Below are positions 1-8,973 of a stretch of 64,000 bases of DNA, piece by piece. Numbering within the stretch: position 1 is the first letter of the stretch; each line of letters begins with the position of its first letter. The notes under the pieces were generated by a model, which saw only the letters and a list, made by a program, of their open reading frames with translations, did no database searches and was not told the DNA's origin. Origin of the DNA: Moraxella macacae 0408225 (GTDB lineage Bacteria; Pseudomonadota; Gammaproteobacteria; Pseudomonadales; Moraxellaceae); NCBI RefSeq assembly GCF_000320365.1, contig NZ_ANIN01000001.1:248001-312000 (forward strand). The letters are read 5' to 3'. Made by a program: the position numbers and the translations under genes.

Positions 1-2146
1 CTTTAATTTTGAAAAATTCCCCAAAGCCGACCCCGTTTTGACCACACAAATGAAATCGGTGGGCGAGGTGATGGCAATTGGACGCAATTTTCAAGAAAGT
101 TTGCAAAAGGCACTCCGTGGGCTTGAAACTGGGGCAACGGGCTTTGATGAAATTTTTACCGAACGCACGCCAAATGACAAAATTTTAAGCGAAATTAAAG
201 CACGCCTTACCACGCCCACGCCAGAGCGGATTTTTTACATTGCCGAAGCGTTGCGATTTGGCATGACGGTGGAAGAAATTTTTGCTCTGACCCATATTGA
301 TTTGTGGTTTTTGGTGCAAATTAAAGACATTATTGACAGTGAAAATTGGGTGAAAACTTTGGGGCTGTCCGATTTAACCGCCGAAATGTTTACGCAATTA
401 AAACGCAAAGGCTTAGCGGATTTACGCCTTGCCAATTTGATGGGCATTAGCGAAAAACAGCTGCGTAAAAAACGCTGGTCGCTTGGCGTGTATCCTGTTT
501 ACAAACGCGTGGACACTTGTGCGGGCGAATTTGCCAGTGATACCGCCTATATGTATTCCACTTATGATGAAGAATGCGAGTCTAATCCGAGCGAGCGGGA
601 TAAAATCATGGTGATTGGCGGCGGGCCAAATCGCATCGGGCAGGGCATTGAGTTTGATTATTGCTGCGTACACGCCGCCCTTGCCATGCGTGATGACGGC
701 TTTGAAACCATTATGGTTAATTGTAACCCCGAAACCGTTTCAACCGATTATGACACGTCCGACCGCTTGTATTTTGAATCGGTAACTTTGGAAGATGTGC
801 TAGAAATTGTCCGCATTGAACAGCCAAAAGGCGTGATTGTGCAATACGGCGGGCAAACGCCGCTAAAATTGGCGCGTAGCCTAGAAGATGCAGGCGTGCC
901 GATTATTGGCACAAGCCCAGATGCCATTGACCGTGCCGAAGACCGTGAGCGGTTTGCTGCCATGATTGCCAAATTGGGGCTGCGTCAGCCGAGCAATGCC
1001 TTGATTAAATCGGCCAGCGAAGGGGCAGCGGCGGCCGCTAAAGTGGGCTATCCGTTGGTGGTGCGGCCGTCGTATGTTTTGGGCGGACGCGCGATGGAAA
1101 TTGTCTATAATGAAGACGAATTAAACCGCTATTTGCGTGAAGCGGTGCAAGCGTCGGATAAATCGCCCGTATTGCTTGACCACTTTTTGGACGATGCCAC
1201 CGAAGTGGACGTAGATTGCGTGAGTGATGGCAACACCGTGGTGATTGGCGGGATTATGCAGCACATTGAGCAAGCAGGCGTGCATTCTGGCGATTCGGCG
1301 TGTTCCATTCCGCCGTATTCATTAAGCAGTAAAGTGCAAGATGAAATGCGCCGCCAAACCATTGCGATGGCAAAAGAGCTTGGCGTTGTCGGTTTAATGA
1401 ACGTGCAATTTGCCGTCAAAGACGATGTCATTTATGTGCTTGAAGTGAACCCCAGAGCCAGCCGTACTGTGCCGTTTGTGTCAAAATGTATTGGCGTATC
1501 ACTGGCAAAAGTGGCAGCCCGTGCGATGGCAGGCAAAAGTTTAACCGAGCAAGGCTTTACCGAAGAAATCATACCAAAGCATTTTTCGGTAAAAGAAGCG
1601 GTGTTTCCGTTTGCCAAATTCCCCAAAGTTGACCCAGTGCTAGGCCCTGAAATGAAATCCACAGGCGAGGTGATGGGCGTGGGTGAGACCTTTGCTGAAG
1701 CATATTATAAAGCCATTATTGCATCAGGCGATCGCTTGACAGGTTTACCAACCGATGGCGAGCTCAAAACCGTGTTTATTTCGGTGCGTGATAGTGATAA
1801 AGCAGGGGTGGTAGAGGTTGCCAAACAAATGGCTCAATATGGCTTTAACATCGTAGCGACCAGTGGCACACACAAAGTTTTAAGCGAAAACGGCATTGTA
1901 TGCCAAAAAGTCAATAAAGTAACCGAAGGACGCCCACACGTTGTAGATATGATTAAAAATGGTGAAGTTCACTTAATCATCAACACCACCGAGGGCAAAC
2001 AAGCCCAAGAGGATTCATTTGCAATTCGGCGCAATGCCTTGCAACAAAAAGTGTTTACCGCAAGCACACTCAATTCTGGTAAAGCAATTTGTCAATCGTA
2101 CAAAATCACTTTGCCGTTTGATGTGTATAAACTGCAAGATTGTTGA
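1..2146 (+). CDS. carB: Carbamoyl-phosphate synthase large subunit, 3' part
   Basis: Makes carbamoyl phosphate from bicarbonate, ammonia (from CarA) and two ATP, for pyrimidine and arginine synthesis. The frame is open from base 2, so the gene begins before the window; 714 residues are visible, matching roughly the last two thirds of the about 1073-residue enzyme. Visible are the end of the first ATP-grasp half ([12 protein letters not shown]), the oligomerisation region, the second ATP-grasp half ([15 protein letters not shown], then [12 protein letters not shown] and [10 protein letters not shown]) and the C-terminal MGS-like regulatory domain ([10 protein letters not shown]). carB upstream of greA is a common gammaproteobacterial order. 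GC is uneven: 70/120 in bases 961-1080 against 54/120 in 1981-2100. Confidence 0.97.
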   Translation, partial: FNFEKFPKADPVLTTQMKSVGEVMAIGRNFQESLQKALRGLETGATGFDEIFTERTPNDKILSEIKARLTTPTPERIFYIAEALRFGMTVEEIFALTHIDLWFLVQIKDIIDSENWVKTLGLSDLTAEMFTQLKRKGLADLRLANLMGISEKQLRKKRWSLGVYPVYKRVDTCAGEFASDTAYMYSTYDEECESNPSERDKIMVIGGGPNRIGQGIEFDYCCVHAALAMRDDGFETIMVNCNPETVSTDYDTSDRLYFESVTLEDVLEIVRIEQPKGVIVQYGGQTPLKLARSLEDAGVPIIGTSPDAIDRAEDRERFAAMIAKLGLRQPSNALIKSASEGAAAAAKVGYPLVVRPSYVLGGRAMEIVYNEDELNRYLREAVQASDKSPVLLDHFLDDATEVDVDCVSDGNTVVIGGIMQHIEQAGVHSGDSACSIPPYSLSSKVQDEMRRQTIAMAKELGVVGLMNVQFAVKDDVIYVLEVNPRASRTVPFVSKCIGVSLAKVAARAMAGKSLTEQGFTEEIIPKHFSVKEAVFPFAKFPKVDPVLGPEMKSTGEVMGVGETFAEAYYKAIIASGDRLTGLPTDGELKTVFISVRDSDKAGVVEVAKQMAQYGFNIVATSGTHKVLSENGIVCQKVNKVTEGRPHVVDMIKNGEVHLIINTTEGKQAQEDSFAIRRNALQQKVFTASTLNSGKAICQSYKITLPFDVYKLQDC

Positions 2147-2228
2147 TTATTCAAGATTGGATTGTTCATGTTGGTTTGTGATGATTGGTGATTGGCATGA
2201 AAATTTTATGTGCTTAACATAAAAAAAC

Positions 2229-2256
2229 TTGCAATTTATTAAAAATCACTTACAAT
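2229..2256 (+). promoter_or_regulatory. Predicted sigma-70 promoter for greA
   Basis: TTGCAA at 2229-2234 and TACAAT at 2251-2256 are separated by 16 bases, a good sigma-70 match. The start point would be near 2263, upstream of the hairpin at 2280-2318, so transcripts from here must pass a terminator before reaching greA. Predicted by eye only. Confidence 0.55.
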
Positions 2257-2279
2257 ATTAGCAAATCTTATCAAACATG

Positions 2280-2318
2280 CCACGCTAGGTAACAACTGTT
2301 ATCTGGCTTGGTTTTTTT
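2280..2318 (+). terminator. Strong intrinsic terminator in the greA leader
   Basis: A hairpin with arms 2280-2293 and 2298-2311, an AACT loop and a single C-T mismatch in 14 pairs is followed by seven T. It lies after carB but between the predicted greA promoter and the greA start at 2353. It could end carAB transcription, act as an attenuator for greA, or both. Escherichia coli greA is known to have a terminator in its leader that releases short GraL RNAs. Confidence 0.8.
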
Positions 2319-2352
2319 ATGTAAAAGAAATATTTGCAAAAATGGAGTAAAT

Positions 2353-2829
2353 ATGCAACGTTATCCCATGACCCCACAAGGACATCAAGCCCTAGAAGAA
2401 GAGCTAAAACACCTAAAAACCGTAGAACGCCCACGCATTACCGCCGCCATCGCCGAAGCACGCGAACACGGCGATCTCAAAGAAAACGCCGAATACCACG
2501 CCGCTCGTGAACAGCAAGGTTTATCCGAAGCTCGGATTCGCGACATTGAAGCAAAACTTGGTGGCGCAGAAATCATCGACATCAGCAAACTGCCACAAGA
2601 TGGACGCGTGGTTTTTGGTGTTACCGTTGTCATTGAAAATTTGGACACTGAAGAACAAAAACGCTACACGATTGTCGGTGAAGACGAAGCGGATTTTAAA
2701 GCCAATAAAATTTCAATCAATTCACCAATTGCACGTGGTTTGATTGGCAAAACCAAAGGCGATGATGCAAAAATCCAAACACCAAGCGGTGAAGTAGAAT
2801 ACGAAATCGTTGATGTGATTTACGCTTAA
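2353..2829 (+). CDS. greA: Transcription elongation factor GreA
   Basis: 158 residues, the normal length. It binds the RNA polymerase secondary channel and stimulates cleavage of backtracked transcripts. The N-terminal coiled coil carries the acidic tip motif ([15 protein letters not shown]) and the C-terminal domain has the FKBP-like fold (ending [11 protein letters not shown]). The frame is open further upstream, but the ATG at 2353 is preferred: GGAG lies at 2344-2347 with 5-base spacing, and the protein then starts [10 protein letters not shown] as is usual for GreA. Expression probably depends on read-through of the strong terminator at 2280-2318. Confidence 0.96.
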   Translation: MQRYPMTPQGHQALEEELKHLKTVERPRITAAIAEAREHGDLKENAEYHAAREQQGLSEARIRDIEAKLGGAEIIDISKLPQDGRVVFGVTVVIENLDTEEQKRYTIVGEDEADFKANKISINSPIARGLIGKTKGDDAKIQTPSGEVEYEIVDVIYA

Positions 2830-2850
2830 CCCATCGATGCCAAAGTTTTA

Positions 2851-2884
2851 AACCCAATACGCTAATTTTATTGGGTTTTTATTT
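2851..2884. terminator. Terminator between convergent greA and Nudix gene
   Basis: Inverted repeat AACCCAAT / ATTGGGTT (2851-2858 and 2870-2877) followed by a T-rich tract. It lies 21 bases after the greA stop and could also serve the convergent Nudix gene. A T-rich duplication follows (about 2890-2920). Confidence 0.6.
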
Positions 2885-2902
2885 TACTGGGTTTTTATTG
2901 TT

Positions 2903-3481
2903 TTAACGTTTTATTGTTTTAACGCTTTGCAATAATAAATTTTTGTCAATGGTCTGACGGTGCAAGGGAAAATTGCCCCATGTTGAGCCATTTTTTTTAT
3001 CTGCAAAATAATGGTGCAAGGTTTGAGTTACCGTATCAAACGCCAATTCATCGTAAGGAATTTCATGCTCTAAAAACAATTGACATTCCAAACTTTCCTC
3101 GCCCACACCAAATTTTCCTTGTTGCAAATCACCGATAAAAAACGCATGAATATCACCCAATGCAGGAATGTCATACAAGCAATACAATTGCAAATTTTCA
3201 CCAATCGCACAAGCCTCCTCCCAACACTCACGATTTGCACCATCTTGCATGGTTTCACCAAGCTCCATGAAGCCTGCAGGCAAAGTCCAAAAACCGTAGC
3301 GCGGTTCAATCGCACGGCGACATAACAGTACTTTTTCATCGTAAATTAGCAAACAACCATTGATCACTTTTGGATTTTGGTAATGAATATAACCGCAACT
3401 TGGACAAACAATCCGTTCACGACTGTCGCCCTGCGGTATCGCATACTCCGCTTTTGTGCCACATTGCAAACAAAAAGGCAT
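2903..3481 (-). CDS. Nudix hydrolase with N-terminal zinc ribbon
   Basis: 192 residues. The N-terminus has two CxxC pairs (FCLQCG and CPSCGY) forming a zinc ribbon, followed by a Nudix domain with the box GFMELGET...RECWEEA: G, E, then RE and EE in the expected spacing, with Cys where a Gly-like small residue is common. Proteins of this build hydrolyse nucleoside diphosphate derivatives such as ADP-ribose, NADH or FAD; the substrate cannot be read from sequence. Start ATG at 3481 has AGGATC just upstream. It is divergent from a second Nudix gene at 3576 with under 100 bases between. Confidence 0.85.
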   Translation of the reverse strand: MPFCLQCGTKAEYAIPQGDSRERIVCPSCGYIHYQNPKVINGCLLIYDEKVLLCRRAIEPRYGFWTLPAGFMELGETMQDGANRECWEEACAIGENLQLYCLYDIPALGDIHAFFIGDLQQGKFGVGEESLECQLFLEHEIPYDELAFDTVTQTLHHYFADKKNGSTWGNFPLHRQTIDKNLLLQSVKTIKR

Positions 3482-3575
3482 GACTGATCCTACTAAATTT
3501 GGTTAAAATGATGTGTCATGGTATCATACTTTTGACAAAGTTAAAGCAAAAATCTAAAAAACAAAAATCTAAAAA

Positions 3576-4169
3576 ATGATCCAAACCACATTTAAAAGCC
3601 CCCTATTAAAACAGCTGGCCTTGCGCTTAGCAAACCGCCCTATCTCGCCAACCTGGCACCAATATGCCGTGCTTGTTGCCATTACCAATGAAACCTATCC
3701 AAAAATTCTTTATACCTTGCGTTCTGGTCAACTTAATCATCATTCAGGTGAAGTGTCATTTGCAGGAGGCAGGCGCGAGGCAACTGATGTGGATAATCAC
3801 GCAACCGCCCTTAGAGAAACGTGGGAAGAAACAGGAATTTTGCCAAGTGATGTAACGATTTTAGGTGAGTTGGCATTGCACCATACTCAACAAGGCATAC
3901 CAGTCTTACCTGTGGTAGGCATAATACCGCCTGATTTGGTGTTAACGCCTCATGTAGGTGAAGTCGAGCGGTTATTTTGGGCGGATTTGCGTGGGTTGTT
4001 GGTGCAAGATTTGGTAAGTTTTAGCAAACAATATCATCAATTTAACGTAACAACTTCAGCATTTATCATTGACAACGAAACAGTATGGGGACTTACGGCT
4101 AGAATCACCGCAAGTTTACTGGAAGTTGGCTTTGATAGAAAAATTGTGATTGATTTTAGCGTGGTTTGA
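3576..4169 (+). CDS. Putative CoA pyrophosphatase (Nudix, NudL-like)
   Basis: 197 residues. The sequence TLRSGQLNHHSGEVSFAGGR followed by TALRETWEETGI matches the CoA-type Nudix signature (LRS...H.G...F.GG...D...ALRE..EE.G). These enzymes split coenzyme A or its oxidised forms into phosphopantetheine and 3',5'-ADP. The usual FPGG is FAGG here. It is divergent from the zinc-ribbon Nudix gene; the two share the 3482-3575 gap, which contains a small duplication (aaaaatctaaa). No ribosome site stands out. Confidence 0.8.
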   Translation: MIQTTFKSPLLKQLALRLANRPISPTWHQYAVLVAITNETYPKILYTLRSGQLNHHSGEVSFAGGRREATDVDNHATALRETWEETGILPSDVTILGELALHHTQQGIPVLPVVGIIPPDLVLTPHVGEVERLFWADLRGLLVQDLVSFSKQYHQFNVTTSAFIIDNETVWGLTARITASLLEVGFDRKIVIDFSVV

Positions 4170-4252
4170 CAATTTACCTTTTATATTGGTTGCTTTTTTT
4201 TGGATTTTGATAACCGCTTCGTCTAAACTTGATGGCTTATAAACTTACAGAC

Positions 4253-5395
4253 TTAGTCTGAATTTAATAAGGCTTCTACTTTTGCAACCGTTTCATTAAG
4301 TTTGTCTGTATCGGTTGGCATGATGGTAATGTGTGCAATTTTTCGCCCTGCGTTTTCTTGTTTGTCATAACCGTGATAATGCACGCCGTCAAGGGCAAGT
4401 ATTTGCGTTAGATTTGGATACTTGCCAATCACATTTAACATCACAGACGGTTTGACAATACGCGTATCGCCCAAAGGCAAGCCTGCCACTGCTCGCATAT
4501 GGTTTTCAAACTGGCTGCACACTGCCCCCTCAATGCTCCAATGCCCAGAATTATGCACGCGTGGTGCAATTTCATTGGCAATTAAACCATCGCTAGTAAC
4601 AAACAATTCAAGCGTTAACACACCAACATAATTCAGATGTTCCAATAGTTTTTTGATGTTGTCTTGTGCTTGATCGGCTAACTGCTCTACATTGGACGCA
4701 GGAGCGGTGGTTTTTGCCAAAATACCGTTGCGATGCTCATTTTCAACAAGCGGATAATAGCGAATTTCGCCAAATTGTGAACGCACCGCAATGATCGATA
4801 CTTCGCGATCAAAATTGACAAATTGTTCTGCAATTAATGGAGCGGTTGTGGTTGCATCGCCTAACTGCGTCCAAGCTGTGTCAATATCTTGCACCGTTTT
4901 AATCACAAACTGACCTTTGCCATCATAACCGCCGCGCGTGGTTTTTAGCACCAAGGGCAAGCCTAACGTATCGCACGCATTTTTTACATCGTGTTTGGTG
5001 CTAACGGCGACAAACGGCACGGTTTTGATATTAAGTGTCTTAAATAAATGTTTTTCTTTTAAGCGATCTTGAGTGATAAATAGTGCTTGTGAAGGTGGGA
5101 ATAAGCCTGTTTTTTCTTCCAAAAATTTAGCAGAACTTAAGGGTGTATTTTCAAATTCTAAACTAAAAACATCGCACGCATCTGCAAAATCATCTAGTTG
5201 CTCTGTGCTGTATACTTTACCAAGCAAACGTGCAGGGCAATTTGGCACATCTTCTAAAAACACACAACGAATGCCAAGTGGCAACGCAGACTGTGCAAGC
5301 ATAAGCCCTAATTGCCCACCGCCCAAAATACCGATGGTTTTAACAGAATGCTTAGCGTGATTAACGGTGTAAAAATTGGCAGTTGAGATTGGCAT
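4253..5395 (-). CDS. purK: N5-carboxyaminoimidazole ribonucleotide synthase PurK
   Basis: 380 residues, an ATP-grasp enzyme that uses ATP and bicarbonate to convert AIR to N5-CAIR in purine synthesis. Visible are the N-terminal GILGGGQLGLML, the ATP-grasp segment LKTTRGGYDGKGQ and the C-terminal NEIAPRVHNSGHW. A leading segment of about 18 residues precedes the usual start region, so a later start is possible, but ATG at 5395 has AGAG upstream. PurE, its usual partner, is not adjacent; the other purine gene here, purC, is 32 kb away. Confidence 0.95.
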   Translation of the reverse strand: MPISTANFYTVNHAKHSVKTIGILGGGQLGLMLAQSALPLGIRCVFLEDVPNCPARLLGKVYSTEQLDDFADACDVFSLEFENTPLSSAKFLEEKTGLFPPSQALFITQDRLKEKHLFKTLNIKTVPFVAVSTKHDVKNACDTLGLPLVLKTTRGGYDGKGQFVIKTVQDIDTAWTQLGDATTTAPLIAEQFVNFDREVSIIAVRSQFGEIRYYPLVENEHRNGILAKTTAPASNVEQLADQAQDNIKKLLEHLNYVGVLTLELFVTSDGLIANEIAPRVHNSGHWSIEGAVCSQFENHMRAVAGLPLGDTRIVKPSVMLNVIGKYPNLTQILALDGVHYHGYDKQENAGRKIAHITIMPTDTDKLNETVAKVEALLNSD

Positions 5396-5434
5396 TGTGA
5401 ACTCTTTTGTGTTTTAGGTTTACGGTGTTAAATT

Positions 5435-5478
5435 TATGGTGTTAATATGGTGTTAATATGCTGTTAATATGGTGTTAA
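5435..5478. repeat. Four tandem copies of an 11-base unit upstream of purK
   Basis: TATGGTGTTAA occurs at 5435-5445, 5446-5456, 5457-5467 (one G to C change) and 5468-5478. It lies 40 bases upstream of the purK start, so it falls in the purK leader or promoter. Confidence 0.9.
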
Positions 5479-5609
5479 ATAGCCGATGGCTGGATTTTTG
5501 ACAAAAACAAAAACGCTTGAACGTTAATCGTTTCAATCGTTTTCAATCGCTCGTTTTCAATCACTGTTAAATTTATTTAACAAACAAGCCTAACGTTGCT
5601 CGTTCATTG

Positions 5610-5909
5610 TCAACTGAATCGCTCAGGCTCTTCGTCATAAACATGAGCGTGGTATTGAGCAATTTGTTTTTGCATAAAACTTTGCATCGCCGCTTGTATC
5701 ATACTTTGTCCGATAAACTGGATATCACCGCCCAACATGTCTTGAATTTCTTGGGAAAATTCAATGCTTAACAAGGGTTCAATATTGTCATTGGCGTGCA
5801 TGGGACGTAATACCATTTTACCGCTTGTTTCTTGCACAAATTCCAACAAAGTTTCTTGCGGTGCGTGCGGTGTGTCATCAAGGTTTGATTCATGGCTTGA
5901 ATGTTGCAT
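5610..5909 (-). CDS. Small conserved hypothetical protein
   Basis: 99 residues, acidic, no membrane segment or signal peptide. The C-terminal half (SIEFSQEIQDMLGGDIQFIG, then QAAMQSFMQKQIAQYHAH) looks helical and regular, which argues for a real protein. ATG at 5909 has AGAGAA about 9 bases upstream. It stands alone on the minus strand between purK and the MarC-family gene. I do not recognise a function. Confidence 0.7.
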   Translation of the reverse strand: MQHSSHESNLDDTPHAPQETLLEFVQETSGKMVLRPMHANDNIEPLLSIEFSQEIQDMLGGDIQFIGQSMIQAAMQSFMQKQIAQYHAHVYDEEPERFS

Positions 5910-6006
5910 AATCAGTTCTCTATAGTATGTGTCATCTTAGTGTGTAAAAAACATTATACCACTCGTTTTACCATAATAAGGCTTTTTTTGCAAAAATCAA
6001 GCACGA

Positions 6007-6654
6007 TTAAGCCAACTGTGGAAACAACGAACGCAAGCCTGCCACAATAATCTCTACCGCCACAGCAGCCAACAACATACCCATAACACGGTTTAACACG
6101 TTTAGACCCGTATCACCCAAAAAGCGACTGACGCGCCCTGCAGCCATAAACGTTCCATACAAAATTAAACTAATAATAAAACCTGCAACCAACAGTGCAA
6201 TTTTATTGCCCCAACCATTGCCACTGGCTGCATAAATAATCACCGTTGAAATGCCACCAGGACCAATAATCATCGGAATGGAAAGTGGCACAACCGCCAT
6301 TTTAGTCCCTTGAAACGCCGATCCTTGCACCTCTTCTGCGTTATCCACATTTGGTTTGGCAATATTACCCGCCCCATTCATCATACCGATGGCAATTAAC
6401 AGTACCAACAATCCGCCCGCCACACGAAATGAACCAAGCGAAATACCCAGCCCTTGTAAAATTGCCTGCCCTGCTATGGCAAAAATCGCAATAGAAATAA
6501 ATACCGTTACCGCTGCAATGAGTGCCACTTTACGCACCTGTTCGCGTGTGCCACCTTTGGTGATATCCAAAAACAATGCCAACGAGGCCGACGGATTAAC
6601 CAACACCACTAAGGCCAAAAATATCTTAAAAATCGGAATTTGTTCTAATAACAT
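6007..6654 (-). CDS. MarC-family (UPF0056) inner membrane protein
   Basis: 215 residues with six predicted membrane helices. The N-terminal LVVLVNPSASLALFLDIT and the mid-protein PLSIPMIIGPGGISTVI are the family's conserved repeats. Function of the family is not firmly known; the old link to multiple antibiotic resistance was not upheld. The gene stands alone; the 285-base gap to the next gene holds AT-rich duplications (attaagtatttattaa). Confidence 0.88.
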   Translation of the reverse strand: MLLEQIPIFKIFLALVVLVNPSASLALFLDITKGGTREQVRKVALIAAVTVFISIAIFAIAGQAILQGLGISLGSFRVAGGLLVLLIAIGMMNGAGNIAKPNVDNAEEVQGSAFQGTKMAVVPLSIPMIIGPGGISTVIIYAASGNGWGNKIALLVAGFIISLILYGTFMAAGRVSRFLGDTGLNVLNRVMGMLLAAVAVEIIVAGLRSLFPQLA

Positions 6655-6939
6655 AAGATCACTGTTTTTATTTGTTAAGCTGAATTTGTTAAGCCAATTG
6701 CTATTTTAACATATTTTAACCGCAGTTTAAATGATAACTTTTATTAATAATAAATCTATTTTTTTATGAAAAAAAGTTATAAATAGCGTTTTTTTGCTGT
6801 GCTTTTATCCAGATTTGTTTATACTAGGTTTGTTATACAAAAAACATTGAACATTTATTAAATTAAGTATTTATTAAATTAAGTATTTATTAAGTTTTAC
6901 AAGATCAAACATTTTACAAAATCAAACAAGGATATCTGT

Positions 6940-8763
6940 ATGGCCTTAACTTATAAAGCTCCGCTGCGCGACATTCGTTTTTTAATCAACGAAGTGTTTA
7001 ATTACCCAGAGCATTACAAAACCCTAAAATCAGGTGAAAATGCCGATCCTGAAACTGTGGATATGATTTTAGAAAACGTGGCTGATTTTTCCACAAATGT
7101 GCTGTTGCCTTTGTATCAATCAGGTGATGCCGAGGGCTGTCATTTTGATAACGGTGAAGTTACCACACCAAAAGGCTTTAAAGAAGCCTATAACATGTTT
7201 ATTGAAACAGGTTATCAAGGCATGGGTTATCCTGAAAAATTTGGCGGATCGCACATGCCTGCATCGCTAAATTTGATTAAATCTGAAATCATTTCAACCG
7301 CCAACTGGTCATTTCAGATGTATCCTGGTTTATCGCTTGGTTGTATGAACACCATCATGCAATACGGTTCGCAAGAACAAAAAGACAAATATATGCCAAA
7401 ATTGGTAGAGGGTGCTTGGTCGGGCACGATGTGTTTGACTGAAGCACAATGTGGCACGGATTTGGGACAAGTCAAAACCAAAGCCATTCCAAATGATGAC
7501 GGCAGTTATGCACTGACAGGCACAAAAATCTTTATCTCGGCAGGCGAGCATGATTTGACCGAAAATATCATTCACATTGTACTGGCAAAATTACCCAACG
7601 CCCCTGAAGGCACAAAGGGCATCTCACTGTTTATCGTACCAAAATTTTTGGTAAATGATGACGGTTCGATCGGCGAACGCAATGCGGTAACGTGCGGTTC
7701 GATCGAACACAAAATGGGGATTAAGGCTTCAGCGACTGCTGTGTTAAATTTTGACAACGCGAAAGGTTATTTGATTGGAGAACCACACAAAGGCTTAAAA
7801 GCCATGTTCACTTTTATGAATACCGCTCGTGTTGGCACTGGCATTCAAGGTCTGGCTCATATGGAATTAGCCTTTCAAAACAGTCTACCTTATGCCAAAG
7901 AACGTCGCTCTATGCGTGCATTATCAGGCAAAAAAGAACCAAACCAAGCCGGTGATGCAATTATTTATCATGCCGATGTTGCCAGAATGCTATTAACTCA
8001 AAAAGCTTTTAGCGAGGGAGCACGCTCGATGATTTGTCATGCTGGGCGTTATGCAGATAAAATGACCGAGGCCAGTTTTGCAGGCGATCACGAAAACTTT
8101 GAAAAATGGGACGAAAAATTAGGCTTTTACACGCCCGTGCTAAAAGGATTTTTAACAGAATTAAGCATTGAAAGCACCAAACATGCCATGCAAATTTTTG
8201 GTGGACATGGCTATATCAATGAATGGGGCATGGAGCAAATTGCCCGTGATGCACGTATTTCTACCCTTTATGAGGGCACAACAGGCGTGCAAGCCTTGGA
8301 TTTGTTAGGGCGTAAAGTGCTGCTCCAATCCAAAGGCAAGGTGGTATTGGATTATACCGCCAACATCATGCGTTGGTGCAGTGAGTACGCACTTGATAAA
8401 GAAATGCGTAAATACGCTTGGGCGTTAACCAAATATTGTGCCGAATGGAATACCCTAACCGCACGCATCATGCTCACTGCACGCAAAGATCGCGACATCG
8501 TCTCAGCCGCCTCAGATGACTATCTTATGTATTCAGGCTATGTCATGATGGCATATCACTGGGCAAGAATGGCCGCCGTTGCTCACGATAAACTCAAAAA
8601 AGGCAATGGCAAAGAAACCAAAGCATTTTATCAAGCCAAAATCAAAACCGCCGAGTTTTATTTTGAAAAACTGCTACCCAGAGCATCAGGATTGTCCGAA
8701 AGCATGTTAACTTCAAGCGAAACCATGTCGCTTGATTTGGACAGCTATAGCTTTTTGGATTAA
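6940..8763 (+). CDS. Acyl-CoA dehydrogenase (FadE/DmdC type)
   Basis: 607 residues, the long form with an extra C-terminal domain found in fatty-acid and methylmercaptopropionyl-CoA (DmdC-like) dehydrogenases. It oxidises acyl-CoA to trans-2-enoyl-CoA using FAD and passes electrons to ETF. Visible are the FAD/substrate loop CLTEAQCGTDLGQVKT, GTKIFISAGEHD, and TLYEGTTGVQALDLLGRK near residue 445, which carries the catalytic Glu. ATG at 6940 has AAGGAT upstream. Single gene with its own terminator at 8866-8914. The chain-length preference cannot be read; DmdC activity itself is not implied. Confidence 0.9.
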   Translation: MALTYKAPLRDIRFLINEVFNYPEHYKTLKSGENADPETVDMILENVADFSTNVLLPLYQSGDAEGCHFDNGEVTTPKGFKEAYNMFIETGYQGMGYPEKFGGSHMPASLNLIKSEIISTANWSFQMYPGLSLGCMNTIMQYGSQEQKDKYMPKLVEGAWSGTMCLTEAQCGTDLGQVKTKAIPNDDGSYALTGTKIFISAGEHDLTENIIHIVLAKLPNAPEGTKGISLFIVPKFLVNDDGSIGERNAVTCGSIEHKMGIKASATAVLNFDNAKGYLIGEPHKGLKAMFTFMNTARVGTGIQGLAHMELAFQNSLPYAKERRSMRALSGKKEPNQAGDAIIYHADVARMLLTQKAFSEGARSMICHAGRYADKMTEASFAGDHENFEKWDEKLGFYTPVLKGFLTELSIESTKHAMQIFGGHGYINEWGMEQIARDARISTLYEGTTGVQALDLLGRKVLLQSKGKVVLDYTANIMRWCSEYALDKEMRKYAWALTKYCAEWNTLTARIMLTARKDRDIVSAASDDYLMYSGYVMMAYHWARMAAVAHDKLKKGNGKETKAFYQAKIKTAEFYFEKLLPRASGLSESMLTSSETMSLDLDSYSFLD

Positions 8764-8865
8764 AGCTCACCATAAAAAATAAAATTTGGTAAAAATTTGG
8801 TAAAATTGCTTGTGATGAATTGGTTTTTTTTCACAAAATCGGTTACACTTCATTTTACCAAAACG

Positions 8866-8914
8866 CACAAACTGCTCTTTTGCAAACTGCTCTTTTGGGC
8901 GGTTTGTGTTTTTT
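8866..8914 (+). terminator. Terminator after acyl-CoA dehydrogenase, with duplicated loop
   Basis: CACAAAC (8866-8872) pairs with GTTTGTG (8902-8908), extended by GC pairs, followed by six T. The loop region contains two exact copies of caaactgctcttttg (8868-8882 and 8883-8897), so the 5' arm itself has been duplicated. Confidence 0.6.
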
Positions 8915-8973
8915 GACAATCAATCGTTTTTGACAACCCATAAATCACCCACAAACTTAAACCATCTGTAACG

